Assembly: GCA_900095095.1 (NCBI GenBank) | Contig: FMBT01000336.1 | Coordinates: 62,001-126,000 of the forward strand | Direction: 5' to 3' | DNA from: Fragilariopsis cylindrus CCMP1102 | Taxonomy: Eukaryota > Bacillariophyta > Bacillariophyceae > Bacillariales > Bacillariaceae | DNA: 64,000 nucleotides | Shown: positions 22,539-33,506 of the stretch, in pieces | Numbering within the stretch: position 1 is the first letter of the stretch | Layout of the letters: each line of letters opens with the position of its first letter | Notes under the pieces: model-generated | What the model saw: only the letters and a program-made list of their open reading frames with translations | Database searches by the model: none | Told to the model about the DNA's origin: nothing | Position numbers and translations under genes: made by a program

Positions 22539-23228
22539 ATGGAAAGTCTGCGTTGGCGTCGTTTCTTGCTGCACATGCCGTTGATGCCGGTTGCCCTGGT
22601 TCTGTTGGGAGGAGGAGTTACAACAGAGGTAACTGGGTTCGGTTATCTCGAATCTCTTACGCCGTCGTCATTGCCATCAGCAGTAACAGCAGAAAAAGAA
22701 TCAGCAATACTACTATCGACAAAGACAACGACAACGACGTGTAACTATCTCGATTCGCTACAGCTGCGGCACAATAATCCCGATGAGGGGGTAGTAGCAG
22801 CAATAGCAGCGACAACAACAACAACATCGCCAACGACCGAGGCAATTGCAAGTGCAAGCACCGATGATTGGGCAGAAAAAACTATCGCGGAAATTCCAGA
22901 CGATCACTATTCCAAATTTCATCCCGGAGCGGGATGGGCGGGGTACCAGCATCCTATGTATGGTGGATACCTCAACAATCTGGCCATATCCTCCTCGTTG
23001 TCGACAACAGAGAATAACAACAACAGTAGCAGTAACAACAGCAGTAGCAGTAACAGTAACAACAGCAGTAACAACAACAACGATGGAACAGCACCAGCTG
23101 CAGTAACAACACCAGATGCTTCCAGCACCACTACCAGCGCGTACGGCGTCCTGGAAGCAGGCAAGAAAGCCGACTATGGAAACGACATCCGATGGGGTGC
23201 CCAGGTTTATCTAGACAACCTGAAATAA
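22539..23228 (+). CDS. Small low-complexity protein with four YL[DEN][SN]L motifs
   Basis: The ATG at 22539 starts a basic/hydrophobic leader (WRRFLLHMPLMPVALVLL) that looks like a signal peptide. The rest of the 229 aa is mostly Thr, Ser, Asn and Ala runs. Four short copies of one motif stand out: GYLESL right after the leader, NYLDSL near residue 70, GYLNNL near 147, and VYLDNL at the extreme C-terminus. One conserved-looking block (HYSKFHPGAGWAGYQHPMYG) precedes the third motif. Repeated short motifs on a disordered chain are typical of linker or scaffold proteins, but no partner is known. The divergent neighbour (19466-21913) and the bestrophin at 40184-42335 carry one copy each. Diatom origin and plastid route are inferred. 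Confidence 0.7.
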   Translation: MESLRWRRFLLHMPLMPVALVLLGGGVTTEVTGFGYLESLTPSSLPSAVTAEKESAILLSTKTTTTTCNYLDSLQLRHNNPDEGVVAAIAATTTTTSPTTEAIASASTDDWAEKTIAEIPDDHYSKFHPGAGWAGYQHPMYGGYLNNLAISSSLSTTENNNNSSSNNSSSSNSNNSSNNNNDGTAPAAVTTPDASSTTTSAYGVLEAGKKADYGNDIRWGAQVYLDNLK

Positions 23229-24575
23229 TAAAATATAAAAGCATCATGGATCTTGTGTTGTGTTTGGCGTTCGATAATACGAAGGAAGAAAAAGAAGGAA
23301 ATGGACGAATTCATTCATTAGTCAATAGTTTACTCTTTGAAATCGAGAGAAGTCGGTTGGGTCGATTGATTCCGACCTAGCAACAATGAGTTCATTCATT
23401 CATTCATGCATTCATCGCCGACGCATGCACAGGCAATAGAAAGTGTGTGGCCGGTTCGTCACGATCACGGACATGCTAAAATAAGTATTGTGTGTCTTTT
23501 GGAAAGAGCGAAAGAAAGGAAAGCGAAGGGTTGCTCTATTCTATGAAAATCGACACGAGTCAGTTGGGCTCATGTATTGAAAGGACAGGAGCATCCGACA
23601 TCGGTGGTCGTGCATCAAAAGAGATTGCAGACACACGACGACGAGCGTGCCCCACAGCTAACCCATTCGATGAAATGAAAGGAAATCGCTCTGCTCCCAA
23701 AAAATTGCATTGAAACATGCCAACTAACTGCCTCTCGTGCAGAGATTTGTGGTTGAATCAATCGAATAGTACTCCTAGCTAGTAGCTCGTGCAGCAGAGC
23801 AAGCAAGTAAGCATTCGTGCATGCATGCAACAACCGACGGAAAATCCCGGCTCTCTCATTCTATACTATGATTCAGAATAATGGACATAATTCGACACAA
23901 TGCATTTGATTCTTTTTTTATTGGATTATGGCTTAATAATAATACTTGTATTACAGTTATCTCCATTCATGCGATTCAATACTAGATAGCAGCTAATTAC
24001 GAAAAATATTCCACACTTACCAACCATCTATAACGACGTACTGTATTCTCTTCTTGGCGGATGTTCTGTTTACTCCTGACTGATTGGATCTTCACCATTC
24101 CTGTTATACTCCAGCTTCTCTTGCTGCTCAGTGACTCATCCTGTACAAGAACCCGCTTGATTACTACTAGTAATAGTAGTACTACACTACTACTAGCTTA
24201 TAATGTTTTCCCTGTATACACTAAGATACATCAATGTTCAATGTTGCTTGCGAGAGGAAACTCAAACGCAAATATATATAAAAAAAGAGATTACGGTAAG
24301 TTAGCGAAATTAACATCGCGAAACCCAAACATGCATCAAGAAGTGAACATCGACTCGAATGAGTCGACTCGACTATGTTTTGCGGTTTGCGCGAAGCAAT
24401 ACAGGCAGTAGTTTCAGAACTAACGTCTTACAAGATATGAAAATTTCAGATCCAAAGAGAAGATTTACAATATTTGAAACAGAAGATATGAAAAACGATA
24501 AGACCCAGCGAATGAAAGCAAATAGCTACCTACAGAAAAGTATGTACAATAAAACTAAGAATTGCAACCGTGACA
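23229..24575. other. Intergenic, second copy of the GACTC hairpin word
   Basis: No convincing gene. A 116-codon frame (24061-24411) and an 82-codon frame overlap each other and lack family features. TCGACTCGAATGAGTCGA recurs at 24350-24367, about 210 bp upstream of the next ATG. ATTCATTCATTCATGCATTCAT words lie near 23390. Confidence 0.45.
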
Positions 24576-25100
24576 ATGAAAGCAATAAAGCCGCCTCAAT
24601 GCTTTGAGTCCACCATATCCGACCACAATTCAATTTTTTTAGCAGGTTCCATCGAAATGGGAAAAGCTGTGGACTGGCAGCATGAATTCACCCAGGCTTT
24701 CACCAACAACAAAGGACCGACGTCTACTACTACTACTACTACTGAAAACAACAACCTATTGATTCTAAACCCCCGTCGTGAGGATTGGGATTCTTCCTGG
24801 GAACAAAGTAAAGATCATCCGGAATTCCGAGCACAGGTGGAATGGGAATTACGGGCCCAAGAACAGGCAGATGTGATTGTTATGTATTTTGCACCGGGGA
24901 CACAATCTCCCATTACTCTATTAGAGTTGGGACTCTTTGCTCGATCTGGAAAATTAATTTGTTGTTGCCCGACAGGATTTTGGCGGAAAGGGAATGTGGA
25001 TGTGGTGTGTGAGAGGTATCAGGTGCAAGTCGTGGAGGATTTGCAAGAGTTGGTAATTGCTGTAAAGGCACGACTATTACGACTGGGCAGCGAGGAGTGA
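24576..25100 (+). CDS. Nucleoside 2-deoxyribosyltransferase-like protein
   Basis: The first ATG is at 24576 (the GTG six bases upstream is not a likely eukaryotic start), giving 174 aa. The fold starts at SIFLAGSIEMGKAVDWQHEF and continues with ILNPRREDWDSSW. The nucleotide-binding helix EFRAQVEWELRAQEQADVI and the PITLLELGLFARSGK segment follow, where the Glu after LL would be the catalytic residue. It ends with CCPTGFWRKGNVDVVCERY. These are the landmarks of the small Nuc_deoxyrib_tr_2 family found in bacteria, fungi and algae. It would exchange or hydrolyse bases on deoxynucleosides, or act as a sensor. There is no targeting peptide. A Thr run (codons ACT) interrupts a loop. Confidence 0.85.
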   Translation: MKAIKPPQCFESTISDHNSIFLAGSIEMGKAVDWQHEFTQAFTNNKGPTSTTTTTTENNNLLILNPRREDWDSSWEQSKDHPEFRAQVEWELRAQEQADVIVMYFAPGTQSPITLLELGLFARSGKLICCCPTGFWRKGNVDVVCERYQVQVVEDLQELVIAVKARLLRLGSEE

Positions 25101-25371
25101 TTATTTTAGCCATCATTTTTAATTGATACAAAAAAGGCTCGATATGAGAATTCAAAATATTGAGTATTTGGTGGTGACAAGATTAAAAAATACATGTTGA
25201 TAATCCTATCGCCCACTTGATGTTTCTTCGGCATTATATGTTGCAACAACAACATAATAATAATTATAGCTGGTGGAGGTAGTGGCGATGCTAGAAAGAA
25301 AACAAGAACAGTTCATATGAAGCAAGGAGATTTTGATTATATTCGATATTATGATATGTGTGAAATGATAC

Positions 25372-25401
25372 AAGAAGAAGAAGAAGAAGAAGAAGAAGAA
25401 A
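25372..25401. repeat. (AAG)n microsatellite
   Basis: Ten AAG units in intergenic DNA. Confidence 0.9.
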
Positions 25402-25891
25402 GGACGACAACAGTATCAACACAAAAACAAAAAAATTATTAAAGGAACAATGGAACGATGATTGGTCTGTATATAATATAATCGAACTTCAACAACTTCT
25501 TGAAATTGATTTGTTATTCAAATATGCATACGGAGAGCTGCAGAATATAGAATATATATATATATATATAAGAATGAATGAATGAATAATTTTCAAGTGA
25601 AATTTGAAGATAAATTTGAAGTACATGTAAAGAATTAAATTACCATTAATTTTCCGAAATAAATTTCTACTGTTTTCTCAAATACAAGTAGTAGAAATAT
25701 CGTTGTCACTTATATTTCTTCCATTTTCAACTTTCAACAAACGGTAAAGAACTCAACAAATCAAATTGAACAAAAAATAATAATTGAAACAAACAAAGAG
25801 AAACTCAGGACTCGATCATGAGTGAGTCAAATATTATACGCCCAGTCGTGTATAAGAGAAAAAAAAATGCATTTTTACTTATGGTACACTA

Positions 25892-26206
25892 CTTCCTCCG
25901 TGCAACGGAAAGTGTCGCGCGGGCTATCGCCTGAAATTTTTTAACGTGCATTTCACACATGCTAATTTATTCTATCAGATTGCCTATTTCAGCAGGAAAT
26001 ATATGTCCTTATGGATGTTGATATAAGAAATCTGTGTAGAATAATAGTTTAGATGGAACCGTCAAATTTTGAAAAAAATTGTTTATTGATAGAGTTGCAC
26101 ACAGTTGAATGATGAATAGTTTTACTAGTATTTGCTAGTTATTTTTTGGGCATTATTTAGCTTTTTGAGTGATAGCGTCTTAATAACAGGCGTTGCACGG
26201 AGGAAG
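25892..26206. mobile_element. Mariner/Stowaway-like MITE, 315 bp
   Basis: CTTCCTCCGTGCAACG at 25892-25907 is exactly repeated in inverted orientation at the right end (26191-26206). Both ends are flanked by TA (25890-25891 and 26207-26208), the target-site signature of Tc1/mariner elements. Inside the repeats both ends keep a loosely similar GCTATC word. There is no open frame for a transposase, so it would be a non-autonomous element. A lone copy of the terminal repeat occurs at 59288-59303. Confidence 0.8.
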
Positions 26207-26310
26207 TACAGTATTATTTTGCGGACAAAAATTGACACACTTTGCTCGACGATTTTCAACATATACGCTGAGACGCTTACACATAAAACGTTAGTGCCAG
26301 TAGTACTACA

Positions 26311-26480
26311 CTTAGACGAGTACCAAAAAAACCTTAAGTTGGCATGTAAATCGTTGTTCGTTTTGTTGGATGCGCTCATGTAAAGAACAAAAAAGATCCT
26401 CATACACTGTAACACACTTTTACATACTTAGACGAGTACCAAATAAACTCAAGTTGGCATGTAAATCGTAGTTAGTTGTG
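26311..26480. repeat. Duplicated ~40-bp phrase, 116-bp offset
   Basis: CTTAGACGAGTACCAAA followed by TTGGCATGTAAATCGT occurs at 26311 and again at 26427. A third, partial GGCGAGTAC copy follows near 26500. Confidence 0.75.
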
Positions 26481-26674
26481 ACACTTTTACATATATTATG
26501 GGCGAGTACTACAGTACAAAATACAGAATGATGATGTGATGTGATACTGTATGATGTGATCGATTGGAATGAAACAAAGTGATCGATGGACACAGCTCAC
26601 AATCTCTATAAAGAAATCATATAAAGGAAAATCAAATAAAAGAAAAACGTCAATAAAAAAATCAATCATCGATC

Positions 26675-28972
26675 ATGAAGAAAAAGTCGTCCAATTGTTA
26701 CTACTACTCTTTCTATTATGTTGTTATTGCCGTCTTCCTTGTTGGGAGTATGATTGGAGATTATTTCAATAACAACATTCTGAGAGGCAGCAACGGTAAC
26801 ACCAATATTTTTGTTCACGCTAAAAACGCTATAACTCAATCACCAACTCAACAACCAACTTATCGACCCTCTCAACAACCAACACAGCCACCAACACCGG
26901 CACCAACACCGGCACCAATAGTTTCTGCAACAAAACTGCATTTTTTTGTTGTTGCACCAATATTAACTGACCTAGAGATTATTGCAGATCAATTCACAAA
27001 GACTGCTTATGAAGTTTTATTTGGTACAGAAGATAATGCAATTAGTAGAAATGCCAATACTGATGAAGATAATGAAGATGAAGTTAATGTCCGTCGTCTT
27101 AGTCATCACCATCTTTTTATTCGTCGTAACTTACAAGGTGACGATGGTACTACAGCACCGACTATTGCACCAACGGAAGAAGGTGCAACACCTCAACCCA
27201 CGCCTGAAACAATAGAAACAACAGCACCGACTATTGCACCAACGGAAGAAGGTGCAACACCTCAACCCACGCCTGAAACAGCAGAAACAACAGCACCGAC
27301 TATTGCACCAACGGAAGAAGGTGCAACACCTCAACCCACGCCTGAAACAGCAGAAACAACAGCACCGACTATTGCACCAACGGAAGAAGGTGCAACACCT
27401 CAACCCACGCCTGAAACAATAGAAACAACAGCACCGACTATTGCACCACCATTCGTTCCCGGAACATCCGAATATAATGAGAATGTTGTTGAAATTAAAT
27501 CAACAGCATTCCCAGATGAATGTACTGCTGAGTATGGTGAAAGTATCGAAGCTGGAAAAGCATGTATACGAGTTCCTATGTTAATTGATTCTGTTGATGC
27601 TAATTTATCTAAAGCTGACTTAGATCAAATTGGTTCAGATATAGCATCTACTGTTGAAAGTGGTGTATTTCAAGATACATTAGTTACTGGTGGATTAGAT
27701 GCTGCAGTTTTTGTACCGGCACCAACACAGGCACCGGCACCAACGAATGGTTTTCCGACTGCCCCTAGTCCTCCAACTCAGCGTCCAACTCGAGCACCAA
27801 CACGGACACCAACACGGGACCCAACACAGGAACCAACGAATGGTTTTCCGACTGCCCCTAGTCCCCCTAGTTCAACTTGGGCACCAACACGGAAACCAAC
27901 TCAGCGTCCAACACAAGCACCAACACAGGAACCAACGAATGGTTTTCCGACTACCCCTAGTCGTCCCCCTAGTTCAACACGAGCACCAACACGGGAACCA
28001 ACACCGAAGCCAACACGGGGACCAACATGGGAACCAACTCAGCGTCCATCACGAGCACCAACACGGGAACCAACACGGAAACCAACTCAGCGTCCAACAC
28101 AAGCACCAACACGGGAACCAACACAAACAGCAACACAGGCACCAACACAGGCACCAACTCGTGCTCCGACACCTGAACCAACAAAGGACCCCGCAAGAGA
28201 ACGCATTAGTCGGTTCGTTGAAGAAGGGCAGATGTTCTTTGTGAGAGAAGATCAAATTGCACTTGATAGAAATTTGAGTAGTCCCATATTTTCATCTATG
28301 ACAAATCAATTTAATAACATTGAATGGTTTTGTAAACCAGCATTTTTACCTGTTAATAATAATGATGGGAACTATAACAATGTTGTTAGTAGTTTCATCA
28401 CCTTCAAATTTGATGTAAAAAAATTCAGTGATACTGGTGGTTATACCGCTGCTTGGAGTGTTGGTACAACTAACTTTGGTGGTTCGTATGAAGAATATGG
28501 TACGGATTATACAATCAGGACCAATCGATATAAGGATGTTGGTAATAGTAGTCGTTCTTCAACGATCCAATGGACACTTGATGGTTTAGGTTCGACAATG
28601 GGACTAGTAACATCTGGAGAAGGTCGATGGACTTTCGATACAACTGAATCGATCTTCGATGTATTTAAGGAAGCACTTAATGGAAGAGAATTAACTGGTG
28701 AAACCTGTAAAGCTATATATGATGAAATTTATGTGGAAGAATCTACCCGGAATCCTACCCAAGCTCCAAAGGGAAAAAAATCTCGGAAAAAGAATAAGAC
28801 AAATAAAAACAGGAAAAGTGAACGTAAATTACAGACAACTTTGTTGGAAGATAATTATGACGATGAGGAAAACAAAGAATATGTGTCATTGAAAGAACAA
28901 GTAGATAAGCTGGAAAAAACTGTGGCTGTGCTATTGGGACGTTTAAATGAAACTATTACAATAGCTAGCTAG
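26675..28972 (+). CDS. PT/PTQ-rich surface protein with 23-residue tandem repeats
   Basis: The ATG at 26675 opens a Lys-rich start and a hydrophobic anchor or signal (YYVVIAVFLVGSMIGDYF), followed by LRGS. A short PTQ/PTP linker precedes a globular part (LHFFVVAPILTDLEII). Then IRRNLQ leads into four full copies, and a fifth partial one, of the unit TTAPTIAPTEEGATPQPTPE (69-bp DNA repeat from 27149). A second globular part (DECTAEYGESIEAGKACIRV) follows. A long PTQAPTREPT region (about 27715-28190) leads to a C-terminal domain of ~170 residues, then a Lys-rich patch with RKLQ and a terminal leucine-zipper-like helix. PT-rich repeats are typical of extracellular, heavily O-glycosylated diatom proteins. 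The 765 aa frame is intact. Role inferred: cell surface or wall. Confidence 0.8.
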   Translation: MKKKSSNCYYYSFYYVVIAVFLVGSMIGDYFNNNILRGSNGNTNIFVHAKNAITQSPTQQPTYRPSQQPTQPPTPAPTPAPIVSATKLHFFVVAPILTDLEIIADQFTKTAYEVLFGTEDNAISRNANTDEDNEDEVNVRRLSHHHLFIRRNLQGDDGTTAPTIAPTEEGATPQPTPETIETTAPTIAPTEEGATPQPTPETAETTAPTIAPTEEGATPQPTPETAETTAPTIAPTEEGATPQPTPETIETTAPTIAPPFVPGTSEYNENVVEIKSTAFPDECTAEYGESIEAGKACIRVPMLIDSVDANLSKADLDQIGSDIASTVESGVFQDTLVTGGLDAAVFVPAPTQAPAPTNGFPTAPSPPTQRPTRAPTRTPTRDPTQEPTNGFPTAPSPPSSTWAPTRKPTQRPTQAPTQEPTNGFPTTPSRPPSSTRAPTREPTPKPTRGPTWEPTQRPSRAPTREPTRKPTQRPTQAPTREPTQTATQAPTQAPTRAPTPEPTKDPARERISRFVEEGQMFFVREDQIALDRNLSSPIFSSMTNQFNNIEWFCKPAFLPVNNNDGNYNNVVSSFITFKFDVKKFSDTGGYTAAWSVGTTNFGGSYEEYGTDYTIRTNRYKDVGNSSRSSTIQWTLDGLGSTMGLVTSGEGRWTFDTTESIFDVFKEALNGRELTGETCKAIYDEIYVEESTRNPTQAPKGKKSRKKNKTNKNRKSERKLQTTLLEDNYDDEENKEYVSLKEQVDKLEKTVAVLLGRLNETITIAS
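27149..27450 (+). repeat. 69-bp coding tandem repeat, 4.4 copies
   Basis: Perfect or near-perfect 69-bp units start at 27149, 27218, 27287 and 27356, and a truncated one at 27425. Copies 1 and 4 end in ETIE, copies 2 and 3 in ETAE. The near-identity suggests recent expansion. Confidence 0.95.
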
Positions 28973-29083
28973 GTGAATAAATATTAAGATACCATAAAAA
29001 TTGGTTTTTCTTTTTATCTCTGAACGATCTCTGAAAATTTATTCTTTCATTGCATTAAAATTAGTAGTTGAACTTATTTCAGG

Positions 29084-32000
29084 TCAAAACATACCATGTC
29101 GTTTTTTGCTTACGCGGCGGATGTTCATTATCCTTAATAATTCCTTTTTAAGTACATCCTGCTTACAGGGGAATGGTTTGAACATAAATGCATCACTTCC
29201 TGCATGAAGGAAGGCATTCTCTACATCATTCGCCGACAAACCACAAATAATCGGTATGTGGATACCCTTTGCACGTATTGCTCGGACGGTTTCGGTTCCT
29301 AATAATTGTTTCTGGACACTAGCCATATATTGATCCATGAAAATCAAATCGAAACCATTGTAGTCATCAAACGAAGACGAATTTTCTTCTTCGTCGCTTT
29401 GTTTCAAATCAACACGGTCGTCCAGCTGCTGCATTGCTGACGTAATGATTTCGATAGCAGTCTCTCCGTTGGATGCTTCTTGGAGTGTCCAGCTCGGATT
29501 GAGTTTTTTCAACGTACGAGAAAATAGTTTCCGTACTATCATATCATCATCAACGAACAATACAGAAAGATTTTCGGGTAGTTCAGTGAGAAGTAATTTA
29601 ACTTGCTGTTTTCCAACAGAATTTTCTTCTTCCTTTTTACCGGGATTATCGGCAACAACAGAATTCGCTTCTTTTGTTGACAATTGCTCCTCTTCTTTTG
29701 TATCGTCACTATTATTCAAACGACGATCTATTGTAGTTTCAGCATTAAGATCGGGGGTATTTCCGTTGAAGGAAAGGGTGGTTTCCGTTGATGATTCTAA
29801 AGGTGTATATTCCATGGCAGTGCAAGCTGTATCAGTTTTCGGTCGATCCGTGGTGGACTCCAGTGTTGCCTTCGCCAAGGAGGGCGACGACATCGATCTC
29901 TTGATAGGTAAAGAAGAATAAGACGACGACAACTTTGATGATGATGCTATCTGTCGAAGCCGTCTAGTTTTCTCGTGACGCGACATTTCGCTATCTAATA
30001 TCGCGTTGTTCAGTTGCAACGGTGGGATCTTCAATTGTATCACAAAACGAGTACCGGGGCATCCTTCGACACCACTACAGTAATTATCGTCAATGTACAA
30101 GGAGCCACCCATCAAGTCGACCAACTTCTTACATAAACTTAAACCGATTCCCGTCCCTTGTTGAAGCGAATCTAAACTCTCTTGGAACTTCCCAAAGACT
30201 TGCCCCCGTTTTTCTGAAGGTATACCGGGACCGGAATCGTCCACGTATATCTCAACAAGGCCGTCGTCGACATTTACTTTTGCACCACATCGAACAAAAC
30301 CCTTTTCTACGAACTTAACGGCATTACGGGTTAGATTCAAAAGAACTTGTTTCAATCGCAATGGATCAGTCATGATAAATAATTGGACGTCATCATCGAA
30401 ATCTTTGCGGTTGCAACTGCATTCGAGTATTACCTCAAAGGGTAATTCACGTAGATGTAACATTGCACGGACCGGTTTGAAGACATCTTCCATGATATCA
30501 GTCGGCTGGTTTTCTATTCGAATTTGATTAGCTCCAGCCCGTTGCATGTCGAGCATATTTCGTAACAAGTCGTTGATAAAATGCAACGAAGAGTCAATGA
30601 TTTTGATATCGTCTTGAACCTCCTTACGCTTTTCGTCCGACGAAATTAAGGCTGTACACTCTTCCATACCTTTTTCTTCGTCGAAATCGTCATCATTACG
30701 AGCTCGTGCTCTGTTGTCCTCTGTGATGGCACTCGATACGAATGCACACGCGGACATAGCGGCAGCTAGAGGATTTCGCACCTCGTGAGCGATAAAATCA
30801 TTCAGTTCTGCAAATAAAGAATAGAGAGATGCGCGGACGAAGAAAAGGGGATGGTTAGTTATGGGACCGATAAACCAAACAAGCACATCATATCATCATA
30901 GACTCATTATATAATGTGGTCCAAAACAAACAAGAACGGAATGTCCAGATTTTAAAAAAAAACATACCTCGTTCATTCTTTGCAGCCCGTCGAGCATTTT
31001 CTATTACCATACCGGTTGCCTCATTAACAATCAAACGTTGTCGTTTGAAAGCAAATGCATCATAACAAGCAAAAATGAATCCTGTTAATAGAAAAATTGC
31101 AGCAACGATCATTGCATACGTCAACGGATCATTAGATTGGTACAATTGACGAAACTCTTCATTGGGATAAATATGTAAGTCAAAATGACAATGTCGTGAT
31201 AATCCTTTTGGATGTTCCTTGTAAAAAAATCGTGATGTATGTTGCAAATATTCGTATGATTCATACTGTTCCTTCCAATCACCTAATTGGACCCAATTAT
31301 CACGTTCACCTGAATTCAATACGTATGTAAAAACACAACCACAATCGGAAACAACCTTAACAACAATCCCATTAATATCTTTTGATATCTCATCATTACT
31401 GTATTTACTATCATCATCATCAATATCTTCTTCTGTCCGATCAATACCCTGTAGAACATTCTTGAAAAAGGTTGACCATGGTACAACTCCCACAACAAAT
31501 CCTATCGTTCTTGCATCCGGTTCGAATGATTCTTTTACAGGATCCAGTATTAGTGTTAGTAGACCTGCTTCGGTCAACTCTCTCGGCTCCTCCTCCTCCT
31601 CGTCATGAGTAGTTGGTGTCTCTGATGATGATGGTGATTTAGCTGTTGTTGTTGCTGCTATTGATGTGAATATATCTTCATCGTGGATATGTTCAGTGTG
31701 ATTGTGCTCTGTTTCATTTGCTAATGATAATGCATCAAGTAAAAAACTAAGATCCATATATTCTGATATAACAGGAACATCATATTCGATACTTGCCACA
31801 ACTTCCTTTTTGAATACTGGATGGGACATTAAATCCATTAATGCGATATAACTATCATGTAAACCATCATCGTCTGACGATGATGATGATGATCTTTGAA
31901 ATCCCGGACCACCATACTGATATATCGGTGCCACCATTTGATGTGGTTGATCAAATCCACCCTTTTCTTCTAATACCGATTCCATAAATGAATCTAAATT

Positions 32001-32487
32001 GAAAAAACCCTCACGTGTTTCATTAACATCATCATTATGTAATTCACATTTAAATATGTGTTTATAGTTCGGATCATCTTCCGGATTGGTGTAGGTCGTC
32101 GTTGTATTGTAAGAGATAAGTGGTTCGTTGGTGGGGTTGTTGTATTGACTGTTGATATTGTTAACAGCAATTTGTCCCAGAAGTATATCTTCATCTCCGA
32201 AGATTTCATTTCTATCCCTACTACTGCTGCTACTTGTATTATTATGTTGTTTGTTGTTATCCTTATTATTATCCTCTTGCTTCTTCCTCCAGGGTGAATG
32301 ATGATTTGCATATCGTTCCCATGACTCTTTTTGATCAGGTTCTATTAATGGTACGTATAAGATCATATTCACACCAGCACTTTTTGATAAATCTTCCACA
32401 CGTTTATCAAAATGTGGTATTGTAACATTCGGCCATGAACCGATATTATCATCTCTGCAATTATTATTGTTATCATAGTTGTAATAA

Positions 32488-32523
<36 letters not shown>

Positions 32524-33506
32524 TCATGTTCTTCTTCTTCATCATCTTCTACTTCCAACAATGATCGTTGCCTTTGCCGTTTGCTTCTTCTTCTTCTAGT
32601 TCCAGTTCCATCACATCTACTATTAGTAGAACTTGAACTACTTCTTTGCAATAATCCTTCGGATGTGACTGTGGTTGCTAAATTTTCTAATTGTGATATA
32701 GTATTGTCGGCATTCGTTTCCGCTAAGTCCGCAGTTTCTCTGGCATAACTTCTAAATTCGGAGACAAATTCATTATATTCCGATTGTTTGACAAACAAGT
32801 AGGTGGTGACAGAAAGTGTCACCGCTGTGATTAACAATACCACATAGACAAATCGTGTCCCAATCCGTCCAACCTTTTCCGCACGTTGTTTATCCATCAT
32901 CACTGATCTATTATGTGATTGTTGTGTACTACTATTATTTGATATTGATCCGGATGATGATCCACTCCTCTCATCACCATCACACTTTTTGTTGTTTTTG
33001 ATTTCATTCCTGGTATGATTACTATTGAAATTTAAGGTATTTGTACTAGCAAGAGTAAAATCAGCTGATGCATGATTTAAATCATCATTCGTACAACCAC
33101 CATCTAAATCACCAATTTCAAGATCAGATATACAACTTTGACTTGATCTTTGTTTCGTTCCTAAACCAAGTCTACCTGCTGCTGCTGCTGTTGCTGCTGC
33201 TTTCGCTCCAAGAGATAATGAGGATAATGATACTTCCCCCGTCATCCCAATACTTCTTCTACTATTGCTATTGTTAACGGCACTAGTATGTGCGGTGTGT
33301 CTCGTACTACGTCTGTTGTTGTGAGCTGCTGCACCTCTGTTGTAGTGATTAGTATTGTGAACGTTATTTTCGTTGCCGTCCTCGGACATTGTTGCTGTGG
33401 TTGAGTTTGAAATTCTGGTGTTTGCGTTTCTTGAGTTTGTTGTGACGTGTTGTGTGTTATTACTGTCACTGATACTACTCCGAAGGCCTGGTAATGTGAA
33501 CCCCAT
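29084..33506 (-). CDS. Hybrid histidine kinase with extracellular sensor, two exons
   Basis: Exon 1 runs 33506-30968 and exon 2 runs 30807-29084. The 160-bp intron (GTATGT...TTTGCAG) joins NER to ELNDFIAHEVRNPL in frame, giving 1420 aa. A low-complexity N-terminus is followed by TM1 (FVYVVLLITAVTLSVTTYLF) and a sensor of ~550 residues (WPNVTIPHFDKRVEDL, FEPDARTIGFVVGVVPWSTF, CHFDLHIYP). TM2 is YAMIVAAIFLLTGFIFACYD. HisKA has the phospho-His in IAHEVRNPL. The ATPase has the N-box NLTRNAVKF, VDDSGPGIP and GTGIGLSLC. The receiver has VLFVDDD, the phospho-acceptor Asp in DLIFMDQYM and Lys in FKPF. It would sense an external ligand and pass phosphate His to Asp. I recall this sensor type in diatoms mostly fused to nucleotide cyclases. 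The start at 33506 is the first ATG in frame. Confidence 0.9.

Larger units (their letters stand above)
25101..26674. other. Intergenic with MITE, microsatellite and short tandem duplication
   Basis: No host gene is visible. The stretch holds an (AAG)n tract (25372-25401), a (TA)n tract near 25553-25570 and the TA-flanked inverted-repeat element 25892-26206. A ~40-bp duplicated phrase (CTTAGACGAGTACCAAA...TTGGCATGTAAATCG) starts at 26311 and 26427. Confidence 0.6.

Noticed and set aside
24061-24607. Two overlapping plus-strand frames upstream of the deoxyribosyltransferase-like gene
   Set aside because: No recognisable domain, and the region carries repeat words shared with another promoter.
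27131-27403. Cys/Arg-rich minus-strand repeat frame
   Set aside because: Pure antisense image of the 69-bp coding repeat.
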